Shown: piece after piece, positions 54,463 to 63,029 of the stretch
Layout of the letters: the number at the start of each line of letters is the position of its first letter
Numbering within the stretch: position 1 is the first letter of the stretch
Source of the DNA: Belliella calami
GTDB taxonomy: Bacteria > Bacteroidota > Bacteroidia > Cytophagales > Cyclobacteriaceae
Length of the DNA: 64,000 bases
Assembly: GCF_022549695.1 (NCBI RefSeq)
Contig: NZ_JAKZGS010000003.1
Span: forward strand, 1 to 64,000
Reading direction: 5' to 3'
Notes under the pieces: generated by a model
Told to the model about the DNA's origin: nothing
Seen by the model: only the letters and a program-made list of their open reading frames with translations
Databases searched by the model: none
Program-made: the position numbers and the translations under genes

Positions 54463-54513
54463 TAAAATATGAAATAGTTTAATTTAAACTTTTGATTTGA
54501 AAATATAAATAAG

Positions 54514-54720
54514 ATGAAAGAAGGTTTAAAAAACCAATATCTGTGGGTCGTTTTTTTCTTAGGATTAATTCTTTTGAATTACCCAGTCTTGGGGATTTAT
54601 AATATCCCGGAAACTTGGTTTGGCATTCCTGTACTTTTCTTATTTGTTTTTGCTATTTGGCTCGGGATTGTTCTAATGACTTATCTTATTGTCAAAAAAG
54701 TAAAAAAGAAGGATGTTTAG
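54514..54720 (+). CDS. Small two-helix membrane protein
   Basis: A 68-residue protein with two hydrophobic helices (about 9-29 and 36-60) and a basic tail VKKVKKKDV. Its last 8 bases overlap the start of the histidine kinase gene, so the two are translationally coupled and the product probably sits with the kinase in the membrane. It resembles the short proteins found before SSS-type permeases (DUF3311-like), but the match is weak. Confidence 0.78.
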   Translation: MKEGLKNQYLWVVFFLGLILLNYPVLGIYNIPETWFGIPVLFLFVFAIWLGIVLMTYLIVKKVKKKDV

Positions 54721-57436
54721 CAATGCGCTGATTATATCGTTCACTTTTGGATATCTGGCTTTGCTCTTTGCGATAGCATGGTTTTCTGAACGTTCTGCAT
54801 CAAATGGCAGAAGGCTTTCAAACCACCCAGCCATTTACGCATTAACATTGGCAGTATATTGCACTGCGTGGACTTACTATGGATCCGTAGGAAGAGCAGC
54901 AACCAACGGCCTAGAGTTTCTCACAATTTATATTGGTCCGAGTTTGATCGCCCCATTGTGGTGGATTGTCATGCGGAAGATTATCAGGATTTCCAAAGTA
55001 CAGCGAATTTCTTCCATCGCAGATTTTATTTCGAGCAGGTATGGAAAAAATATCACTTTGGGCGGAGTAGTCACTATCGTTTGTCTTTTAGGCATATTAC
55101 CTTATACTTCTATTCAGATCAAAGGCATTGCATCTTCATTTCAGATTTTACAAGGCAGTGGGGTTACTGAAACGCTCGCAAACCTTCCTTTCTATCAGGA
55201 TACCGCCTTTTATTTGGCCTTGGGACTGGCATTTTTTACAGTTTTATTTGGCACCAGAAATATAGAAGCTACGGCACAACATGAAGGGATGGTTATGGCG
55301 GTAGCTTTCGAATCCATCTTTAAATTGATAGCTTTTCTGATTGTCGGAGTTTTTGTTACTTACTTTGTTTTTGACGGATTTACCGACATTTTCAGCAAAG
55401 CCGCAGCTGAGGGATTAAACCATCTTTTTGTAATGCAAGGAGAAAACAGCGCTTCAGAATGGTTTTGGATGAGTGTGTTATCCATGATGGCCATCCTGTT
55501 TCTTCCAAGACAATTCCAGATGGGAGTGATTGAAAATACCAACGAAAGGCATGTTGATACAGCCATGTGGCTATTCCCGCTTTACTTACTATTGATAAAT
55601 GTATTTGTGCTTCCTATTGCTTTTGGAGGTTTGGTACATTTTCCTATTGGAAATTATGAAGCAGACACTTTTGTTTTGGCGTTTCCGATTGCTTTTGATC
55701 AAAAATGGCTAGCAATTTTAGTGTATTTGGGAGGCTTTTCTGCGGCTACAGGTATGATCATTGTCTCTACTATTGCCCTCAGCACCATGGTCAGCAACAA
55801 CTTGGTAATGCCTTTATTGCTAATAAATGATCGATTCCAAAAAAAATATCAGCACAGACTTGGATTGGTATTGATATGGTCTCGGAGAGTAGCAATATTC
55901 TTAATTATTCTAGCAGCTTACCTCTATTACAAACAAATCGCAGGGCAATTCTCCTTGGTTTCCATTGGGTTGATTTCATTTGTAGGAATAGCGCAGTTTG
56001 CACCAGCAATCATTGGTGGGATTTATTGGAAAAAAGGTGCAAGAACTGGTGCATTGGTTGGGATTCTAGCAGGCTTTTCTCTGTGGTTTTTCACATTGGT
56101 CGTGCCAACCATGGTGACAGCAGATTATATCTCCGAAAAACTACTGAATGAAGGTTTATTTGGGTTCGGCTTTTTGAAACCTCAAGCTTTATTGGGATTC
56201 GCTGACTTGAGTTACATTAGTCATGGGCTATTCTTCAGCTTGACTATCAACACAATATTATATGTCGTCATTTCACTTTTCAGTCAGCAAACCTCCAAAG
56301 AGCACAATCAAGCTGTAATCTTCGTAGACATATTCAGATACAGTGAGTCACTAGATACGGCCATTGTATGGAAAGGACAAGCATATGTGCCAGACATCAG
56401 AGCATTGTTGATAAATTTCCTTGGTGTCAGCAAAACCCAGGATGCTCTTCAGGATTTTGTAAAACATACAGGAAAAGAGCTTGATGATAATATTTTTGCC
56501 GATTCAGAATTGGTTAATTATTCAGAGCTTTTACTATCAGGCATCATAGGTTCCGCATCAGCTCGGATTATCGTTGCATCCGTAGTCAAGGAGGAAGAAA
56601 TCAGCATGGAAGAAGTATTGGGAATCCTGAAAGAAACACGTGAACTGAAGTCATTGAATGATCAACTGGAGATCAATTCTAAGGAGCTTCAAATAGCGTC
56701 GGAAAAACTGAAATCTCTTAATGAATCTCTTCAGATCAATGATATGCTGAAAGACGAATTTATATCTACTGTCACGCATGAAATGAGGACACCGATTACC
56801 TCAATTCGCGCATTTTCTGAGATTTTGTTGGATCAAGATCTTCCAGAAGCTGATAGAGCAAAGTTTTTGGAAATAATCATACAAGAAACCAAAAGGATGA
56901 GCAGGCTAATTGATCAGGTGTTGGATTTGGAGCGCTTTGACTCGGGAAGACAGGAGTTGAACCTTGAAAATTCAAATGTAGATTCACTGATATTGGAAGT
57001 AATTGATTCTATGAATCATATTTTCCAAGAAAAAGGCCTTCATTTTGAATATAACTTGATAAATTCAACTGTCTTGATTCCTATGGATCAGGATAGGATC
57101 AAACAAGTCCTTATAAATCTATTGTCCAATGCTTCAAAATTTGCCAAATCAAACATCAACCTAAAAGCCAAAAAAACAGAGAATCATTTATTGATAAGCG
57201 TTTGGGATGATGGAAAAGGAATACCAGAGGAAGAAGTGCCCTATATATTTGACAAATTCTTTCAGGCTAAGAATCAGACCAGTAAGAAGCCTTTGGGCAG
57301 TGGCTTAGGTTTGGCAATTTCAAAAAAAATAGTAGAATATCATCATGGAACAATAGAAGTACGTAGAATATTAGATCGTACCTGTTTTGAATTCACCCTT
57401 CCATTGGTCCAGTCGAAAATGAAAATAATTAATTGA
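54713..57436 (+). CDS. Histidine kinase with N-terminal SSS-transporter domain (CrbS/CbrA-like)
   Basis: A 907-residue protein. The first 560 residues are a sodium:solute symporter-like domain of about thirteen helices. A linker with coiled-coil (LKSLNDQLEINSKEL) follows. The kinase core has the phospho-acceptor in THEMRTPITSIRAFSE at about residue 690 and an ATPase with NLLSNASKFAKS, WDDGKGIPEE and GSGLGLAISKKI. In proteobacteria such kinases (CrbS, CbrA, MxtR) sense flux of acetate or other carbon sources and control acs. Here the acs gene lies just downstream. The transporter domain may bind acetate directly. Confidence 0.93.
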   Translation: MFSNALIISFTFGYLALLFAIAWFSERSASNGRRLSNHPAIYALTLAVYCTAWTYYGSVGRAATNGLEFLTIYIGPSLIAPLWWIVMRKIIRISKVQRISSIADFISSRYGKNITLGGVVTIVCLLGILPYTSIQIKGIASSFQILQGSGVTETLANLPFYQDTAFYLALGLAFFTVLFGTRNIEATAQHEGMVMAVAFESIFKLIAFLIVGVFVTYFVFDGFTDIFSKAAAEGLNHLFVMQGENSASEWFWMSVLSMMAILFLPRQFQMGVIENTNERHVDTAMWLFPLYLLLINVFVLPIAFGGLVHFPIGNYEADTFVLAFPIAFDQKWLAILVYLGGFSAATGMIIVSTIALSTMVSNNLVMPLLLINDRFQKKYQHRLGLVLIWSRRVAIFLIILAAYLYYKQIAGQFSLVSIGLISFVGIAQFAPAIIGGIYWKKGARTGALVGILAGFSLWFFTLVVPTMVTADYISEKLLNEGLFGFGFLKPQALLGFADLSYISHGLFFSLTINTILYVVISLFSQQTSKEHNQAVIFVDIFRYSESLDTAIVWKGQAYVPDIRALLINFLGVSKTQDALQDFVKHTGKELDDNIFADSELVNYSELLLSGIIGSASARIIVASVVKEEEISMEEVLGILKETRELKSLNDQLEINSKELQIASEKLKSLNESLQINDMLKDEFISTVTHEMRTPITSIRAFSEILLDQDLPEADRAKFLEIIIQETKRMSRLIDQVLDLERFDSGRQELNLENSNVDSLILEVIDSMNHIFQEKGLHFEYNLINSTVLIPMDQDRIKQVLINLLSNASKFAKSNINLKAKKTENHLLISVWDDGKGIPEEEVPYIFDKFFQAKNQTSKKPLGSGLGLAISKKIVEYHHGTIEVRRILDRTCFEFTLPLVQSKMKIIN

Positions 57437-57442
57437 AACATT

Positions 57443-57799
57443 ATGAATAAGATTTTGATAGTGGATGATGAACCCAATATTCTTTTGTCACTGGAATACC
57501 TATTCAAAAAAGAAGGATTCAAGGTATTTATCGCAAGAGATGGAGAAGAGGCACTAGACCTAATTTCAGAAATAGAGCCTGAGCTAGTTCTACTGGACAT
57601 CATGATGCCAAAAGTCGATGGGTATGAAGTCTGCAAACACATCAAAGAGCAGCACACTAAAATAAAGGTAGTGTTTCTCACTGCAAAAAGTAAGCAACAA
57701 GACATCCAAAAAGGACTTGATCTTGGTGCTGATTTATACTTGACAAAGCCCTTTGGCAACAAAGAGCTTGTCTCCAAAGTCAAAAACTTATTAAATTGA
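57443..57799 (+). CDS. Single-domain response regulator
   Basis: This 118-residue protein is a receiver domain only: acidic pair D9/D10, phospho-acceptor D52 in LVLLDIMMPKVDG, Thr/Ser near 80 (FLTAKS) and Lys in LTKPFG. There is no DNA-binding or enzymatic output, unlike CrbR. It starts 6 bp after the kinase gene and 43 bp before acs. It must pass its signal to another protein, perhaps by binding or by phosphorelay. Confidence 0.95.
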   Translation: MNKILIVDDEPNILLSLEYLFKKEGFKVFIARDGEEALDLISEIEPELVLLDIMMPKVDGYEVCKHIKEQHTKIKVVFLTAKSKQQDIQKGLDLGADLYLTKPFGNKELVSKVKNLLN

Positions 57800-57842
57800 T
57801 TAAATCAAAAATTTTAAACCTAAAATCTTAAATAACCACATT

Positions 57843-59735
57843 ATGAGTGATAGAATTCATACCCTTAGCGGTTACTTTCATGAGTATCAAAAATCCGTAA
57901 CACAACCTGAGGAGTTTTGGGCGAGAATAGCCGATTCTTTTCATTGGAAAAAAAGATGGGATAAGGTTCTAGAATGGGATTTTGAAGGCCCAGATGTGAA
58001 TTGGTTTGTAAATGGCAAACTGAATATCACAGAGAACATTCTTGAAAGACATTTATATACATTGGGTGACCGCCCTGCAATTATCTGGGAAGCAAATGAC
58101 CCGAATGAAGCAGGACGTACGATTACTTATAGAGAGCTTTATCATGAAGTTTGTCGTTTTTCGAATGCTTTGAAAGCAAAAGGCATAGGCAAAGGTGACA
58201 AAGTAATCATCTACATGCCAATGGTTCCCGAAGCAGCTACTGCAATGTTGGCATGTGCCAGAATCGGTGCGATCCATTCTGTAGTTTTTGCTGGATTTAG
58301 TTCTTCAGCACTATCTGACAGAATCAATGACTGTGGAGCAAAAGCAGTATTGACTTCTGATGGTAATTTCAGGGGCAATAAAAAAATAGCTGTGAAAGCT
58401 GTCGTAGACGAAGCATTGGAGAAATCTTCAGTTGAAACAGTCATTGTATACCAAAGAACTGAACAAGAAGTCACGATGAAAGAAGGTCGTGATTATTGGT
58501 GGCATGAAGTAATAGAAGGTGAAGCAGACACAAATACTGCTGAAGAAATGGATAGCGAAGACATGTTGTTCATTTTATATACTTCCGGTTCTACTGGAAA
58601 GCCAAAAGGTGTAGTACATACCACTGGCGGGTACATGGTTTATACAAAGTATTCATTTGAAAATGTATTCCAATATTCGCCTGGTGATGTGTATTGGTGT
58701 ACTGCGGATATTGGCTGGATCACAGGACACTCATATATAGTTTATGGGCCTTTGTTAGCTGGAGGCACTTCAGTCATGTTTGAAGGTGTACCTACTTATC
58801 CAGATGCAGGAAGATTCTGGGCAGTGGTAGAAAAATACAAAGTAAATCAATTCTATACAGCACCAACAGCTATTAGGGCATTGCAAGCTTACGGAACAGA
58901 CCCGATTCAACCTTATGATTTGAGCTCCTTAAAAGTGCTAGGTTCGGTAGGGGAGCCAATCAATGAAGAGGCGTGGCATTGGTATCATACACATGTTGGG
59001 AAAACAAAATGCCCAATAGTAGATACTTGGTGGCAGACGGAAACTGGCGGAATCATGATCTCTCCAATTGCCGGAATCACACCAACCAAACCTGCTTATG
59101 CTACATTGCCACTTCCAGGTGTACAGCTTTGCATTGTAGATCCTGAAGGAAAAGAACTAACTGGCAATTCGGTGGAAGGAAATTTATGTGTCAAATTTCC
59201 TTGGCCAGGAATGATCAGAACCACATATGGTGATCATGACAGATGCAAGCAAACCTATTTCTCCACGTACAAGGGAATGTATTTTACGGGAGACGGTGTC
59301 AAAAGAGACCATGATGGCTACTACCGCATCTTGGGAAGAGTAGATGATGTGATCAATGTATCTGGCCATAGAATGGGTACCGCAGAAGTCGAAAATGCCA
59401 TCAACGAACATCCTTTGGTGATCGAATCAGCAGTAGTCGGCTATCCACATGAAGTCAAAGGCCAGGGAATCTATGCCTATGTGATCTGTGATATGACGAA
59501 TAGAACTGAAGAAAATTTGATAAACGAAATCAAAGCCACAGTTTCCAAAATCATTGGGCCTATAGCCAAGCCAGATAAAATCCAGATCGTATCCGGACTT
59601 CCAAAAACCCGCTCAGGAAAAATCATGCGAAGAATTCTCAGAAAAGTCGCTGAAGGCAATCTTGATAGCATGGGAGACATTTCCACCTTATTGGATCCTG
59701 AAGTGGTGAAGGAGATCATTGATGGGAGGCAATAA
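57843..59735 (+). CDS. acs: Acetyl-CoA synthetase (AMP-forming)
   Basis: This 630-residue enzyme activates acetate to acetyl-CoA through acetyl-AMP. The phosphate loop is YTSGSTGKPKG at about residue 246, the acetate-pocket and core motifs include DTWWQTETGG, the hinge region is YYRILGRVDDVINVSGHR and the regulatory Lys lies in TRSGKIMRRIL at about residue 595, where acetylation switches the enzyme off in other bacteria. Length and motifs are standard. It follows the sensor genes and is probably controlled by them. A terminator lies downstream. Confidence 0.97.
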   Translation: MSDRIHTLSGYFHEYQKSVTQPEEFWARIADSFHWKKRWDKVLEWDFEGPDVNWFVNGKLNITENILERHLYTLGDRPAIIWEANDPNEAGRTITYRELYHEVCRFSNALKAKGIGKGDKVIIYMPMVPEAATAMLACARIGAIHSVVFAGFSSSALSDRINDCGAKAVLTSDGNFRGNKKIAVKAVVDEALEKSSVETVIVYQRTEQEVTMKEGRDYWWHEVIEGEADTNTAEEMDSEDMLFILYTSGSTGKPKGVVHTTGGYMVYTKYSFENVFQYSPGDVYWCTADIGWITGHSYIVYGPLLAGGTSVMFEGVPTYPDAGRFWAVVEKYKVNQFYTAPTAIRALQAYGTDPIQPYDLSSLKVLGSVGEPINEEAWHWYHTHVGKTKCPIVDTWWQTETGGIMISPIAGITPTKPAYATLPLPGVQLCIVDPEGKELTGNSVEGNLCVKFPWPGMIRTTYGDHDRCKQTYFSTYKGMYFTGDGVKRDHDGYYRILGRVDDVINVSGHRMGTAEVENAINEHPLVIESAVVGYPHEVKGQGIYAYVICDMTNRTEENLINEIKATVSKIIGPIAKPDKIQIVSGLPKTRSGKIMRRILRKVAEGNLDSMGDISTLLDPEVVKEIIDGRQ

Positions 59736-59825
59736 TTCATCTTAACTCATTGCTTTTGGAGGTGAATAGATATTGATCGATATTTGATATTGATTGAAAT
59801 TTGGCTTTAATCCTTCATTCATAAA

Positions 59826-59867
59826 GAAAAAAGGGGCAAATACTAAATTCAAATTTGCTCCTTTTTT
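59826..59867 (+). terminator. Terminator after acs, in a 309-bp gap
   Basis: AAAAAAGGGGCAAA and TTTGCTCCTTTTTT pair with one G-U pair around an 11-12-base loop. The rest of the gap 59736-60044 shows no gene, repeat or clear promoter. Confidence 0.82.
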
Positions 59868-60044
59868 GATATATGCGCTTTAAAATCGGGATTTAATCCA
59901 AAATGCTTTCTTTGAAAATAGCTGTCAGAAGTATGAAGAATATCAAGCAATATCTAGTATCAACTTATATATTTACCAAAAGAAGAAATTCTATAAAAAA
60001 ACCCTGAGAAGAATAGAAGCTAAATTAACCAAATTCACCATCAA

Positions 60045-61991
60045 ATGTCCAACGTCATTGTCAATAGGGTAAAAGAGTTTCTCAAGCGTTTTCCCCCGTT
60101 TACATTTCTTAATGATGCCACTTTAGGCTTGGTTGCCAAAGAAGTGGAGGTGAAATACTTTGCCAAGGACGAGTTTCTTTTCCGCCAAGGAGATGCTGCG
60201 CAGAATTTCTTTTTTGTCTTGAAAGAAGGGATTGTGCAACTAGCAGAATATCGTGAAGGTAGAGAAAAAGTGGTAGAAGTTTGTGACGAAGGAGATGTTT
60301 TTGGGGTATTGGCACTTTTGGGCAAGCGACCATATATTTTGAATGCCCAAGCGAAAGAAGATAGCTTGGTATATGCTGTTCCTGTTGGCATATTTGAAAA
60401 AATTCTGGAAGAAAACAGCAGGGTAAGTTTGTATTTTGCAGCTGGATTTGCATCAGGTCAGGTAGTGGTAAGATCGGATCTTTCCCAATCCCAAAAAGCC
60501 AGAAGTGAGTTTAAAGAATTGTCGAAAGATAATGGTTTGATGATCTTCTCTGGCCAATCTGACTTGAATTTCTCAACAGATGTACTTTGCTGTTTGGCAG
60601 GCAAAAGTATAGGAGAAGCAGCTAAGGCGATGTCAGAGAAAGGAGTGGGATCAGTCATCATCGTCGATGAAAGTAAATATCCGCTAGGTATCATCACAGA
60701 TAAAGACATTAGGAACAAAGTCGTAGCACAAGGCTTATCTTACGATACTTTGGTTGAAAAAATAATGACCAATCCTGTCATTACCAAAAGCAAAGATGCA
60801 GGCTTTTCTGACCTTTACTTGACAATGATCAAAAATAGGCTTCATCATCTCATTTTCACTGAAGATGGATCTAGCCAAAGTCCAGTTACAGGGATTTTAT
60901 CAGACCATGACATATTATTATCCCAGGGAAATAGTCCAGCTGTATTGATCAATGCCTTGATGAATACTTGGGATATCCATGAAATGGCAAAAGTCAGAAA
61001 TCGTGCTGAGTTACTTTTGAAGTATTATTTGGAAAATGAGGTTGCGATGGATTTTGTTGCAAATATAATTTCCGAAATCAACGACATCATCATCCAAAGA
61101 GCAATTCAGATTGCCAAAAGCAAGCATGACCCAGATTTTCCCAAAGCTTCAAAAGTTAAATTTTGCTTCCTTTCATTGGGCAGCGAAGGGCGGGAAGAAC
61201 AGTTGTTGAGAACTGATCTGGACAACGCCATTGTCTATGAAGACGTGGCTCCGGGTCAAGAGGAAGAAGTACAAAAATACATGTTGCTGATCGCAGAGGA
61301 GGTTATCGAAACATTGCTGATTTGCGGATTTCAACCTTGCCCAGCAGATATGATGGCCAATAACCCTAAGTGGTGCCAACCACTATCCAAATGGAAGCAT
61401 TATTTCTCTGATTGGATCATCAGCCCAAATCAGAAAGCTTTGCTCCATGCGACGATTTTTTTCGATTTCAGACCTGTATTTGGACACAAGACCTTGGCAG
61501 ATGCCATGACAGACCATATTTATCAAGAGATCACTGGGAAAACCATTTTCTTGAATTTCTTGGCAAAAAATGCCTTGCTGAATCCAGCTCCTTTGGGATT
61601 TTTCAGGAATTTCATTGTGGAAAGAACAGGTGAGCATAGGGATAAATTTGATATAAAATTACGTGCCATGATGCCATTGGCAGATATTGCCAGGATTTTG
61701 GTACTGAGTCATAAGATAGTAGGGATCAACAATACTTTCAAACGATTCGAGAAACTTGCAGAATTAGAACCAAATCATCAAGAATTGATGCTGGAAGCTG
61801 GTAAAGCCTATGAGATCCTTATGCGAATGCGGGCAATAGAAGGGATGCGGTCTGATAGTGGTGGAAGGTATCTACAGCCAGAAGTTTTGGGTAAATTGCA
61901 GCGACAATTACTCAAAAACACATTTGCACCAATAGATGAATTACAAAAAATCATGCGGGTAAGGTTTCAATTAGATTATTTCACAAACTGA
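60045..61991 (+). CDS. Cyclic-nucleotide-binding/CBS/DUF294 nucleotidyltransferase protein
   Basis: This 648-residue cytoplasmic protein has four parts. A cNMP-binding domain covers about 12-130 (LFRQGDAAQNFFFVLKEG). Two CBS repeats cover about 170-300. A GlnD-like nucleotidyltransferase covers about 330-475 with the core GSEGREEQLLRTDLDNAIV (GS and DxD). A DUF294 C-terminal helical domain follows. In many bacteria this gene stands next to the acetate symporter and acs. It is predicted to uridylylate or adenylylate a partner depending on cyclic nucleotide or adenylate levels. The target is unknown. It is followed, one base on, by an exonuclease gene. Confidence 0.92.
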   Translation: MSNVIVNRVKEFLKRFPPFTFLNDATLGLVAKEVEVKYFAKDEFLFRQGDAAQNFFFVLKEGIVQLAEYREGREKVVEVCDEGDVFGVLALLGKRPYILNAQAKEDSLVYAVPVGIFEKILEENSRVSLYFAAGFASGQVVVRSDLSQSQKARSEFKELSKDNGLMIFSGQSDLNFSTDVLCCLAGKSIGEAAKAMSEKGVGSVIIVDESKYPLGIITDKDIRNKVVAQGLSYDTLVEKIMTNPVITKSKDAGFSDLYLTMIKNRLHHLIFTEDGSSQSPVTGILSDHDILLSQGNSPAVLINALMNTWDIHEMAKVRNRAELLLKYYLENEVAMDFVANIISEINDIIIQRAIQIAKSKHDPDFPKASKVKFCFLSLGSEGREEQLLRTDLDNAIVYEDVAPGQEEEVQKYMLLIAEEVIETLLICGFQPCPADMMANNPKWCQPLSKWKHYFSDWIISPNQKALLHATIFFDFRPVFGHKTLADAMTDHIYQEITGKTIFLNFLAKNALLNPAPLGFFRNFIVERTGEHRDKFDIKLRAMMPLADIARILVLSHKIVGINNTFKRFEKLAELEPNHQELMLEAGKAYEILMRMRAIEGMRSDSGGRYLQPEVLGKLQRQLLKNTFAPIDELQKIMRVRFQLDYFTN

Positions 61992-61992
61992 T

Positions 61993-62667
61993 ATGGGTTG
62001 GTTAGATTTTTTTACCGGAAAAAAAATATCCAAGTCTCCTTTTGTAAAGGAATATGAAGCCTTGTTTGAGAAAAAAACACCCAAACTAAGACCGATTTCC
62101 CAGCTCAAATTTGTGGTATTGGATACTGAAACCACAGGATTGGATACCAAAAAAGACTACATCGTGTCATTTGGAGCTATCAAACTGAAGGGATATAGCA
62201 TTCAAATACAGGAAACTTTTGAAACTTACCTAGATGCCCCCATCCAAAACACCAACTCTGTGAAAGTCCATGAAATACTCTATCCAATAGAAATTTCACC
62301 TCTAAAGGATTTTGCTTCAGATCTCCTTCGTTATGTGGGTTCTGATATTATAGTAGGACATCATATTGGATTTGATTTGGCTATGATCAATAAGATTTTG
62401 AAATCATTTGGCTTAAAAGAATTGCTAAACCCGATGATTGACACCAAGGCTTTGGCAATTCGTTTGGAAAATGGGCCACATTATGATCCCAGAATGGGTA
62501 AAAGAGGTGAATATTCATTGGATAGTCTTTGTGAGCGCTATGGGATTCCTCTGGATGATAGACACACCGCAGCGGGAGACGCATTCCTTACAGCCCAATT
62601 AATGATGAAACTTCTAAAATTAGCAGAGCAAAAGGGCATCAAGAACTTCGGGGAATTAATGGGGTGA
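61993..62667 (+). CDS. DnaQ-like DEDDh 3'-5' exonuclease
   Basis: This 224-residue exonuclease has the DEDDh catalytic set: Asp and Glu in VLDTETTGLD at about 47-53, Asp in GHHIGFDLAMI near 128 and His/Asp in HTAAGDAFLTA near 197. A 35-residue N-terminal extension precedes the fold. It resembles PolC/epsilon-type exonucleases. The stop of the nucleotidyltransferase gene and this ATG are one base apart (TGATATG), so the two are one transcription unit. This gene pair recurs near acetate permeases in other phyla. Its job there is unknown. Confidence 0.92.
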   Translation: MGWLDFFTGKKISKSPFVKEYEALFEKKTPKLRPISQLKFVVLDTETTGLDTKKDYIVSFGAIKLKGYSIQIQETFETYLDAPIQNTNSVKVHEILYPIEISPLKDFASDLLRYVGSDIIVGHHIGFDLAMINKILKSFGLKELLNPMIDTKALAIRLENGPHYDPRMGKRGEYSLDSLCERYGIPLDDRHTAAGDAFLTAQLMMKLLKLAEQKGIKNFGELMG

Positions 62668-62964
62668 TTCTCAAATCAATGCCAGACAGTTTCTTTGAAG
62701 ACATGTTTACGCATTAAATGTTCATGGATATAAGGAAATTTGCAACAAACTAAAGAAAAAACGGATATAGCTTAGGTCTGATAATGATTGATAGTAGATA
62801 CTCTCAAATATTGAAAATAAGTGCGCGATCAACCATGGAATTAAAGCTACTAGCAAAGAAGCGTATAAATGTTTATCAGTTAACAGTGCATTATCTGATA
62901 TAAATCAATATTAGATGTTACCCGATTTTTTCAATTTTTTAATTTTCCAATCTACAAATCATCT

Positions 62965-63000
62965 ACAAAAAAAGGAGCAAACCCAAAAGGCCTGCTCCCT
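62965..63000 (-). terminator. Terminator of the glycyl-tRNA synthetase gene, in a 362-bp gap
   Basis: On the minus strand GGGAGCA and TGCTCCT pair around a loop of about 14 bases and are followed by seven T. The rest of the gap 62668-63029 contains no recognisable feature. Confidence 0.7.
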
Positions 63001-63029
63001 AATCTTTTAATTTTCTAATCTTCCAATCT

